Source: an uncultured Flavobacteriales bacterium
GTDB lineage: Bacteria > Bacteroidota > Bacteroidia > Flavobacteriales > BACL11
Length of the DNA stretch: 46,703 nt
Reading direction: 5' to 3'
NCBI GenBank assembly: GCA_905478555.1
Contig: CAJQIZ010000003.1
Span: 1 to 46,703 of the forward strand
Every line of letters begins with the position of its first letter. Position 1 is the first letter of the stretch. A model generated the notes under the pieces. It was not told where the DNA came from. It saw only the letters and a list, made by a program, of their open reading frames with translations, and made no database searches. The position numbers and the translations under genes are program-made. Shown one piece after another: positions 1 to 6,899 of this stretch.

Positions 1-981
1 ATTTTATTTATAAAATTAGGTGCAATTGGTGATGTTATCCGAACAACTCCATTATTGGAAAAATACAAAGAGAAATATGGAGATTGTCATTTTACATGGA
101 TAACACATAGCCCGCAAATAGTGCCTAAAAATGAGGTAGATGAGATACTTAAATGGGAAGAATCTTCTGTCTCTTATTTATCAAATCAGGAATTTGATAT
201 TGCTATAAATCTGGATAAAGACAAGGAAGCTTGCATGTTACTTTCTCTTGTTAAGTCTAAAGATAAATTTGGTTTTATTTGGAAAGATGGACACTTAAAT
301 ACCGCAACAAATAATGCAGAACACAAATTAATTACGGGATTGTTCGACCATATTTCAAAAAGAAATACCAAAAACTATTTACAGGAAATTTTTGAAATTT
401 GCCATTTTGATTTTAATGGAGAAGATTATAAGATTAATCTCAACCAAAAAGGAAGTGATATTTGGAAAAAGAAATTAAGAAAACTAGCAAATGGAAAAAC
501 TATTATCGGACTAAATACCGGTTGCGGACTCAGATGGAAAACCAGGCTTTGGCCAAAAGAAAATTGGGTAGAACTAATAAATAACTTAGAAAGACAAGGA
601 TATTTCTGTTTACTAATGGGAGGTCCGAATGAAGATGAAATGAACCACTATTACGTTAAACAAACAAATGCAACTTATTTAGGCACTTTTTCTTTAGAAG
701 AATTTATCTCTATTACTAACAATACCGATATTATTGTCACTCCTGTAAGTATGATGATGCACATTGCGATTGCTTTAAAAAAACAATTAATGCTCTTCCA
801 TAATATATTTAATATACACGAATTTGAACTCTATGGAAGAGGGATAATAATAGAGCCTACTAGTGGTTGCGATTGCTATTTCGGAAATTCTTGTAGCAGA
901 GAAAAAAGTTGTATGAAAGATATTTCCGTACAAGATGTTTTAACTAATATTGCAGAACTAAATAAAAACTTAATAAAATAA
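1..981 (+). CDS. Glycosyltransferase family 9 (heptosyltransferase-like), 5' end cut
   Basis: Transfers a sugar, in known relatives ADP-activated heptose, to lipopolysaccharide core on the inner face of the inner membrane. The frame is open from base 1, and the first codons read ILFIKLGAIGDVIRTTPLL, the N-terminal GT9 signature, so only a few residues are missing; the TTG at 55 is internal. The middle carries NTGCGLRWKTRLWP and LLMGGPNEDE, the usual donor-binding region of this family. The C-terminus is cysteine rich (CDCYFGNSCSREKSC), which I believe occurs in other members of this branch. The gene lies 5 bp before the dihydrolipoyl dehydrogenase gene. The acceptor and exact donor cannot be read from sequence. 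Confidence 0.85.
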   Translation: MLFIKLGAIGDVIRTTPLLEKYKEKYGDCHFTWITHSPQIVPKNEVDEILKWEESSVSYLSNQEFDIAINLDKDKEACMLLSLVKSKDKFGFIWKDGHLNTATNNAEHKLITGLFDHISKRNTKNYLQEIFEICHFDFNGEDYKINLNQKGSDIWKKKLRKLANGKTIIGLNTGCGLRWKTRLWPKENWVELINNLERQGYFCLLMGGPNEDEMNHYYVKQTNATYLGTFSLEEFISITNNTDIIVTPVSMMMHIAIALKKQLMLFHNIFNIHEFELYGRGIIIEPTSGCDCYFGNSCSREKSCMKDISVQDVLTNIAELNKNLIK

Positions 982-986
982 AGAAT

Positions 987-2372
987 ATGAACTATGATGT
1001 AATTGTACTTGGGAGTGGACCTGGTGGATATGTAACTGCTATAAGAGCTTCACAATTAGGACTAAAGACTGCTATTATAGAAAAAGAAAGCCTTGGTGGT
1101 ATCTGCCTTAACTGGGGATGTATTCCTACAAAAGCATTATTAAAATCGGCACAAGTATTTGAATATATAAAGCATGCTGAGGACTATGGTATTAATGTAA
1201 AAAGTGCTGATGCCGATTTCCCTTCTATAATAAAAAGAAGTAGAGATGTTGCAGACGGAATGAGTGGAGGAATTGCTTACCTATTAAAGAAGAATAAAGT
1301 AGAAGTACTTAAGGGTTACGGAAAAGTTTTAAAAGGAAATAAAGTTTCTGTTACTACAGATGGAATAAATACCGAATACATTGCAAAAAATATTATTGTT
1401 GCTACAGGAGCTCGATCTAGAGTATTAGCAAATATTCCTCAAGATGGAATTAAAATCATTGGATATAGAGATGCTATGACACTTAAGTCTGCTCCAAAAG
1501 AAATGGTTATTGTTGGTTCTGGTGCTATTGGAGTAGAATTCGCATACTTCTATAAGGCAATGGGATCGGAAGTAACAATCGTTGAATTTATGCCAAATAT
1601 TGTTCCAGTAGAAGATGTTGATGTTTCTAAACAATTAGCAAGGTCACTAAAGAAATCAGGCATAAAAATAATGACTAACGCATCTGTAGAAAGTGTAGAC
1701 ACTAAAGGTTCTGGATGTAAAGTATTAGTAAAAGGAAAAAAAGGAGAGGAAACTATTGAATGTGATGTAGTTCTTTCTGCAGTTGGTATTGAAGCAAATA
1801 TTGAAAATATCGGACTAGAAGAAGTTGGAATAAAAACAGAAAGAGGGAGAGTTTTAGTAGACGATTTTTACCAAACTAATGTTCCTGGTTATTATGCAAT
1901 TGGAGATATATTACCAACTCAAGCCTTAGCGCATGTTGCTTCTGCTGAAGGAATTGTTTGTGTAGAAAAAATTGCTGGTCATAATCCAGAACCAATTGAC
2001 TATGGTAATATTCCTGGATGTACTTACTGTTCACCAGAAATTGCATCTGTTGGTATGACAGAAGCTGCTGCAAAAGAAGCAGGATACGAACTTAAAGTTG
2101 GAAAATTTCCATTTACAGCTTCTGGTAAAGCATCTGCTGCCGGACATAAAGATGGATTTGTAAAAGTTATTTTTGATGCAAAATACGGAGAATGGTTAGG
2201 TTGTCATATGATTGGATACAATGTTACAGAATTAATTGCTGAAGCAGTAGTAGCCAGAAAACTAGAAACTACAGGACATGAAATACTAAAATCAATTCAC
2301 CCTCACCCTACTATGAGTGAAGCGGTTATGGAAGCTGTAGCTGATGCATATGATGAAGTAATTCATATATAA
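987..2372 (+). CDS. lpdA: Dihydrolipoyl dehydrogenase (E3)
   Basis: Cytosolic FAD enzyme that reoxidises lipoamide on 2-oxoacid dehydrogenase complexes or the glycine cleavage system and reduces NAD+. FAD site GSGPGG is at residues 9-14 and the redox disulfide C40/C45 sits in GGICLNWGCIPTK. A second nucleotide site, GSGAIG, lies near residue 178. The C-terminal dimer domain has HPHPTMSEA with the catalytic His. Length 461 aa is normal. It follows the GT9 gene by 5 bp and ends at a strong hairpin, so it is the last gene of that unit. No E1 or E2 genes are nearby, so which complex it serves is unknown. Confidence 0.97.
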   Translation: MNYDVIVLGSGPGGYVTAIRASQLGLKTAIIEKESLGGICLNWGCIPTKALLKSAQVFEYIKHAEDYGINVKSADADFPSIIKRSRDVADGMSGGIAYLLKKNKVEVLKGYGKVLKGNKVSVTTDGINTEYIAKNIIVATGARSRVLANIPQDGIKIIGYRDAMTLKSAPKEMVIVGSGAIGVEFAYFYKAMGSEVTIVEFMPNIVPVEDVDVSKQLARSLKKSGIKIMTNASVESVDTKGSGCKVLVKGKKGEETIECDVVLSAVGIEANIENIGLEEVGIKTERGRVLVDDFYQTNVPGYYAIGDILPTQALAHVASAEGIVCVEKIAGHNPEPIDYGNIPGCTYCSPEIASVGMTEAAAKEAGYELKVGKFPFTASGKASAAGHKDGFVKVIFDAKYGEWLGCHMIGYNVTELIAEAVVARKLETTGHEILKSIHPHPTMSEAVMEAVADAYDEVIHI

Positions 2373-2397
2373 AACAAAACTCAAATTAAAATATTAA

Positions 2398-2427
2398 AAT
2401 CCCTTCTCATTGAGTAGGGATTTTTTT
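2398..2427 (+). terminator. Rho-independent terminator after lpdA
   Basis: Stem AATCCCT (2398-2404) pairs with AGGGATT (2416-2422), followed by a run of T. The loop can close further through CTCA/TGAG. It lies 25 bp after the lpdA stop. Confidence 0.85.
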
Positions 2428-2428
2428 A

Positions 2429-2436
2429 TATATTTG
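2429..2436 (+). promoter_or_regulatory. Bacteroidota -7 box for the DUF2147 gene
   Basis: TATATTTG matches TAnnTTTG and sits 19 bp before the ATG at 2456, directly after the lpdA terminator T-run. A TTG at 2410 is closer than the usual 19 bp, so the -33 element is uncertain. Confidence 0.5.
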
Positions 2437-2455
2437 AAATTCTAAACTAATAATT

Positions 2456-2893
2456 ATGATAAAAAAAAATAAACTACTTCTCCTCAGCATTTTTATAGCT
2501 AGTTTTAGTTATTCTCAATCCTATAATATTGAGGGAGATTGGTATACCGAAAATAATGATGCTATTATTAAAATATATAAAGATGGAAATACACTTTCTG
2601 GAAAAATTACTTGGATGAAAACTCCTAATGATAAAAATGGAAATCCTAAAACAGATCCGGAAAATCCGAATGAAGAATTAAAATCCAGAAAAAGATTAGG
2701 AATGATAATGATGTATAACTTTAGTTATGATAAAGAGGAACAGTGGGATGATGGTGAAATATACGATCCTGAAAGTGGAAATACATACAGTGGAATTATA
2801 ACTATGACTTCTAAAAATAAATTAGATTTAAGAGGATATGTTGGAATATCTTGGTTTGGAAGAACTTCACAATGGACAAGAAAAACTAACTAA
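2456..2893 (+). CDS. Secreted DUF2147 family protein
   Basis: Small exported protein of the DUF2147 family, whose molecular role is not known. Residues 1-20 are a signal peptide (hydrophobic LLLLSIFIASFS ending at SYSQ). The mature part starts with IEGDWYTENNDAIIKIY and has the family pattern GKITWMKTPND, a central LGMIMMYNF, then GEIYDPESGNTYSG and a final FGRTSQW. It is 145 aa, the usual size. It has its own promoter after the lpdA terminator and is followed 12 bp later by a zinc-ribbon gene, so the two and possibly the CapA gene are probably cotranscribed. Confidence 0.88.
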   Translation: MIKKNKLLLLSIFIASFSYSQSYNIEGDWYTENNDAIIKIYKDGNTLSGKITWMKTPNDKNGNPKTDPENPNEELKSRKRLGMIMMYNFSYDKEEQWDDGEIYDPESGNTYSGIITMTSKNKLDLRGYVGISWFGRTSQWTRKTN

Positions 2894-2905
2894 AAGAACA
2901 AAATT

Positions 2906-3175
2906 ATGAAATTAGATAAATTTTGTCAAAGCTGCCATATGCCTAAAGAAAGTGAAATGTTTTCTGCAGGAACAGATAAAGATGGAACAACAAATGAAAA
3001 TTACTGTAACTATTGTTACAATAATGGAGAGTTTACGCAACAAGACACTATAAAAACTGCAAAAGACATGCAGGAAATGGTAAAAAAACAATTAAAAAAA
3101 CAAGGAATAGGAAAAGTAAAAAGATGGTTCTATACTGTTGGAATTCCTAGACTTGGAAGATGGAATAATAGATAA
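2906..3175 (+). CDS. Small zinc-ribbon protein (putative zinc ribbon domain)
   Basis: 89 aa cytosolic protein. CQSCHMP near the start and CNYCYNNGEF around residue 35 supply four cysteines for one zinc, and the spacer contains GTDKDGTTNENY, typical of the putative zinc ribbon family seen in many bacteria. The remaining half has the helical stretch MQEMVKKQLKKQGIGKVKRW, basic and possibly nucleic-acid or protein binding. It stands 12 bp after the DUF2147 gene and 3 bp before the CapA gene. Function is unknown in the family. Confidence 0.82.
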   Translation: MKLDKFCQSCHMPKESEMFSAGTDKDGTTNENYCNYCYNNGEFTQQDTIKTAKDMQEMVKKQLKKQGIGKVKRWFYTVGIPRLGRWNNR

Positions 3176-3178
3176 ATT

Positions 3179-4369
3179 ATGAAAGAAAAGTTATTTATTT
3201 CTTGTAAAAAAAGTTTAATTTTAATATCAACTATCACATGCTTTAATATTTCATGTCAAGAAACAAATGATTATAAAAAAGAGGAATTATCAATTAAAAC
3301 TCCAATTATAGATGATGAGGTAAGTTTTCTTTTTATGGGAGATTTTATGCAACATGGCCCTCAAATAAAAGCAGCAAAAGATTCTATGGGCAATTATAAT
3401 TACGATCATTACTTTGAATATACAAGTTCATTAATAAATAGTGTAGATTTTGCAATTGCTAATTTAGAAGTTACTTTAGCTGGTAAACCTTATAGTGGAT
3501 ATCCAAGATTTTGCGCTCCAGATGAATATGCTATTGCAATTCAAAATGCTGGATTCGATATTTTAACTACATCCAATAATCATAGTAATGATAGGGGTTC
3601 AGATGGATTAGTTAGAACAATTAATGTTCTTGACTCATTGAATTTTACACATCTTGGAACTTATAAAGATTCAGTTGAGAGAAGAGATAATTCCCCTCTA
3701 ATAATTGAAAAGAAAGGAATAAAATTAGCATTGCTAAACTATACATATGGAACGAACGGATTAGATACCAAATATCCTAATATTGTAAACATGATTGATG
3801 AAGATGTAATATTACAAGATATTCAAATCTCTAAAGAAAAAAATGTTGACAAAATCATAGTAATAATTCATTGGGGGTCGGAGTACCTGTCCTTCCCAGA
3901 TAAATATCAGAAAAAATGGGGAGAATGGTTATTATCAAATGGAGCGGATATAGTAATTGGTGGTCATCCTCATTGGGTACAACCTGCAGAATACAGGAAA
4001 GATAGTCTGAATAATGAAAAAATTATTATTTGGTCTTTAGGAAATATTATAAGTAATCAGAGAAGAGAACATACTGATGGTGGATCCTCATTACAATTTT
4101 CTTTATATAGAGATACTAACGGTGAAGTAAAATTTAAAAACATTGGATATCATCTACATTGGGTTTGGTTATATAATAAAGATAATTTAACTAGATATCA
4201 AATACTACCAATATCTAAAGTTGAAAAATTAACATTAGAGATGGATGAAAAAAGTAAAAATGAATTAAATAAATTTATAGATAATGAAAGGTCACTATAT
4301 ATAGATAATAATATTGAAATACCTGAATTCCAATATAATCTAAAATCAGACTCTTATTATTTAGAATAA
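3179..4369 (+). CDS. CapA-family lipoprotein (PGA_cap metallophosphatase-like)
   Basis: Belongs to the CapA/PgsA family, which takes part in polyglutamate capsule handling in Bacillus but whose role elsewhere is mostly unproven. The N-terminal 26 residues end in ISC, a lipobox-like site with C26, so it is probably a lipoprotein. The calcineurin-like fold is marked by FLFMGDFMQHG, AIANLEVTLAG, TTSNNHSNDRG, IIVIIHWGSEY and VIGGHPHWVQP. Length 396 aa is typical. No capB or capC homologue is nearby, so polyglutamate synthesis should not be inferred. It converges on the FKBP gene with 4 bp between stops and no visible terminator. Confidence 0.87.
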   Translation: MKEKLFISCKKSLILISTITCFNISCQETNDYKKEELSIKTPIIDDEVSFLFMGDFMQHGPQIKAAKDSMGNYNYDHYFEYTSSLINSVDFAIANLEVTLAGKPYSGYPRFCAPDEYAIAIQNAGFDILTTSNNHSNDRGSDGLVRTINVLDSLNFTHLGTYKDSVERRDNSPLIIEKKGIKLALLNYTYGTNGLDTKYPNIVNMIDEDVILQDIQISKEKNVDKIIVIIHWGSEYLSFPDKYQKKWGEWLLSNGADIVIGGHPHWVQPAEYRKDSLNNEKIIIWSLGNIISNQRREHTDGGSSLQFSLYRDTNGEVKFKNIGYHLHWVWLYNKDNLTRYQILPISKVEKLTLEMDEKSKNELNKFIDNERSLYIDNNIEIPEFQYNLKSDSYYLE

Positions 4370-4373
4370 ATTT

Positions 4374-5309
4374 TTAATTTATCTTAAGAAGTTCTACTTC
4401 AAAATACAAAGTGGCGTTGGGACCAATTCCTGCTTGAGGAATTCCACCTTCTCCATAGGCTAAATCTGAAGGAATTACTAAGTTCCACTTGCTACCAACT
4501 TGCATTAATTGCAAAGCTTCCGTCCAACCAGGGATAACACCACTTATTGGAAAAACCGCAGGCTCTCCCCTATCAACAGAACTATCAAAGATAGTGCCAT
4601 CCGCTAATTTACCAGTATAATGTACTGTTACCTGATCTTGTGAAGTAGGAGAAACTCCATTTCCTTCATTTAATATTTCAATTTGCAATCCACTGTTCAA
4701 AGTTACCTTGCCATTAACAGTATTTTTCATTGATTTTCTATTTTCGACTAATTTTTCCATTAATAAAGATTGAGATTTTTTCTCTTGTTCTTTTTGTTGT
4801 TTTATCATAAAAGCTTCAAAACAAATATTAGCTTCTTCAAAAGACATCTTACTTTCCTCACCTTCAAAAATTACACGAAACGCTTTCGTTAATTTTAAAG
4901 GATTAAAAGCTAGATTAAATCTTGTGGTAATAGTTTTAGCAATATCCAAACCTAAACTATAACTAATATCATCTAAATTATCATAATTAGCATTTACTGG
5001 ATTTACCAAAGTATCTTCAAATTGCTTTACAAATTCATCAATAACTATCCTTCCAGAATCTTGATGAATTCTTAATGATCCTTCATTTAAAAAAGTATTA
5101 GATGCATCTTCAAATTCAGTAAAATTCAATTTCTGAACACCAATGTTATTAAAAATATAATTAGAATACACTATTCCAATAGCATAACTTACACTGTCTA
5201 TTTCTGGAGTAAATGATAATTTATCTACTTCAGATACAGAAGATTTATCATTAACACAGGAAAATAACAATAATAAACTCGCACCTAATACTACACTAAT
5301 TTTTTTCAT
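4374..5309 (-). CDS. FKBP-type peptidyl-prolyl isomerase lipoprotein
   Basis: Catalyses cis-trans isomerisation of proline peptide bonds on envelope proteins. The signal peptide ends in LLLLFSC with C18 as the lipid-bearing residue. Residues about 35-200 form a helical FkpA-like N-terminal region in two related halves ([14 protein letters not shown] and [13 protein letters not shown]). Residues about 215-311 are the FKBP domain, with [31 protein letters not shown] and the final [12 protein letters not shown]. Length 311 aa. It is divergent from rfbC and convergent with the CapA gene. The client proteins are unknown. Confidence 0.93.
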   Translation of the reverse strand: MKKISVVLGASLLLLFSCVNDKSSVSEVDKLSFTPEIDSVSYAIGIVYSNYIFNNIGVQKLNFTEFEDASNTFLNEGSLRIHQDSGRIVIDEFVKQFEDTLVNPVNANYDNLDDISYSLGLDIAKTITTRFNLAFNPLKLTKAFRVIFEGEESKMSFEEANICFEAFMIKQQKEQEKKSQSLLMEKLVENRKSMKNTVNGKVTLNSGLQIEILNEGNGVSPTSQDQVTVHYTGKLADGTIFDSSVDRGEPAVFPISGVIPGWTEALQLMQVGSKWNLVIPSDLAYGEGGIPQAGIGPNATLYFEVELLKIN

Positions 5310-5324
5310 AATTTAAATTTTTAG

Positions 5325-5332
5325 CAAATTTA
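5325..5332 (-). promoter_or_regulatory. -7 box for the FKBP gene
   Basis: On the minus strand TAAATTTG, a TAnnTTTG match 15 bp upstream of the ATG. No clear TTG at the -33 position. Confidence 0.5.
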
Positions 5333-5375
5333 CATTTATTTGTTAAATTAAACAGATATATTGAAATTGATTTTA

Positions 5376-5383
5376 TATATTTG
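5376..5383 (+). promoter_or_regulatory. -7 box for the rfbC operon
   Basis: TATATTTG, 23 bp before the rfbC ATG. It heads the run rfbC, lytic transglycosylase, uvrA, LOG gene, which have no gaps large enough for another strong promoter. Confidence 0.5.
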
Positions 5384-5406
5384 ATACTTACATAAATTTA
5401 TATAAA

Positions 5407-5949
5407 ATGGAAATAATAGAAACTAAAATTGAAGGACTTCTAATCATAAAACCTAGAATTTTTGAAGATGAAAGAGGATACTTCTTTGAAAGCTGGAGCA
5501 GGGAGTCTTTTAAAAACAATGGAATAGATGTAGACTTTGTACAAGATAACCAATCTTTTTCTTCAAAAGGAGTATTAAGAGGATTACACTTTCAAAACCC
5601 ACCATTTGAACAAGGAAAACTAGTAAGAGTAATACAGGGGTCAGTTTTAGATGTTGCGGTGGATATCAGAAAAGCTTCTCCTACATATGGAGAACATGTT
5701 TCGGTACATTTAACTGGAAAGAACAAAACTATGGTTTGGATTCCTTCTGGTTTCGCTCATGGATTTTCTACCTTAGAGGACGAAACAATTTTTTCCTATA
5801 AATGTAGTGGAATATATAACAAACAGTCAGAAGGTTCGTTAATGTGGAACGATTCAGACTTAAATATTGATTGGAAAATAAAGGAAAGTATTATCTCAGA
5901 AAAAGATGAACAATCTGAACTTTTCAAAAACTTTAAAACACAATTCTAA
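5407..5949 (+). CDS. rfbC: dTDP-4-dehydrorhamnose 3,5-epimerase
   Basis: Converts dTDP-4-keto-6-deoxyglucose to dTDP-4-keto-rhamnose, the third step of dTDP-rhamnose synthesis, in the cytosol. A 180 aa cupin with family motifs FEDERGYFFESW, FVQDNQSFSSKGVLRGLHFQ, VRVIQGSVLDVAVDIR (catalytic His in RGLHFQ, Asp in DVAVDIR) and WIPSGFAHGF. The partners rfbA, rfbB and rfbD are not in this window, neither here nor in the polysaccharide locus 33 kb away. The stop overlaps the next start (TAATG), so it is translationally coupled to a lytic transglycosylase, an unusual partner for this enzyme. Confidence 0.95.
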   Translation: MEIIETKIEGLLIIKPRIFEDERGYFFESWSRESFKNNGIDVDFVQDNQSFSSKGVLRGLHFQNPPFEQGKLVRVIQGSVLDVAVDIRKASPTYGEHVSVHLTGKNKTMVWIPSGFAHGFSTLEDETIFSYKCSGIYNKQSEGSLMWNDSDLNIDWKIKESIISEKDEQSELFKNFKTQF

Positions 5950-6896
5950 TGATTAAAAACTTCCTATTATTTTTATCTTTAATTATCATTGCTCTTCTAT
6001 CTTTTAATTTTCTAAATCCTCAAGAAAAGACAGATGACATTGTAGACATTATACACCAAAGAGAATTCAATTCTTTTTTTAGAAGTTACACATTAGTAAC
6101 CCCAGATTCTATAGGATTTGCTGGGGAGTACACTCCTATTTTTGCGGAGGACATATGGGAAAGGTACGATAAAGAAATTCACAAAAATGTATACTGGCAA
6201 TCTAACACACTTTTTTACTTTAAAAGAGCGAATAAGTATTTTCCTATTATAGAACCAATATTAGCAAAAAACAATATACCTGAAGATTTTAAATACTTAG
6301 CAATAATAGAAAGTGGATTAGAAAATGTCGTCTCTCCCGCAGGAGCATCTGGATTTTGGCAATTCATGAAGGGAACAGCAAAAGATTACGGAATGGAAAT
6401 AAATTCAGATGTAGATGAAAGGTATAATTTAGAAAAATCTACTGAAGCTGCTTGTAAGTATTTACAAAGGTCTTATGATAAATTTGGAAATTGGACTATG
6501 GCAGCTGCATCTTACAATGTTGGAACTAATGGACTCTACAGAAGAGCTACTGAACAAAACTCTAACAACTATTACGATTTGCACTTACCAACAGAGACAT
6601 CTAGGTATATTTTTCGACTTTTAGCCATTAAAGAAATTTTTGAAAACAAAAATAAATATGGGTTCATTTTAAGAAAACAAGATTTGTATAAAAAAATTGA
6701 AACTAATACACTTCAACTAAGTGAAAGTAATGTTGATTTAGCCGCTTACTCAGATAGTATAGGAGTAAATTACAAAATATTAAAACAATTTAACCCTTGG
6801 CTCAGAGACAAAAAACTCAGCAACAAAAACAAAAAAAAATACACTATTACCATTCCTAAATCTCATGAAATTAATATATTCAAAACCAAAGAATAG
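5949..6896 (+). CDS. Lytic murein transglycosylase (MltD-like, SLT domain)
   Basis: Cleaves the glycan strand of peptidoglycan to 1,6-anhydromuramic acid products. One N-terminal hydrophobic segment (residues 3-21) works as signal or anchor. The SLT domain covers about 95-230: catalytic E121 in YLAIIESGLEN, then SPAGASGFWQFM and MAAASYNVGTNG, both family marks. The C-terminal 80 residues contain SDSIGVNYKILKQFNPWL and KKYTITIPK, which resemble a LysM repeat, as in MltD. Overlaps the rfbC stop by one base and precedes uvrA by 3 bp. Confidence 0.9.
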   Translation: MIKNFLLFLSLIIIALLSFNFLNPQEKTDDIVDIIHQREFNSFFRSYTLVTPDSIGFAGEYTPIFAEDIWERYDKEIHKNVYWQSNTLFYFKRANKYFPIIEPILAKNNIPEDFKYLAIIESGLENVVSPAGASGFWQFMKGTAKDYGMEINSDVDERYNLEKSTEAACKYLQRSYDKFGNWTMAAASYNVGTNGLYRRATEQNSNNYYDLHLPTETSRYIFRLLAIKEIFENKNKYGFILRKQDLYKKIETNTLQLSESNVDLAAYSDSIGVNYKILKQFNPWLRDKKLSNKNKKKYTITIPKSHEINIFKTKE

Positions 6897-6899
6897 AAC

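Noticed and set aside
4370-4373. Only 4 bp between convergent CapA and FKBP genes
   Set aside because: No hairpin is visible; close convergent genes are normal in compact genomes and nothing indicates an antisense function.
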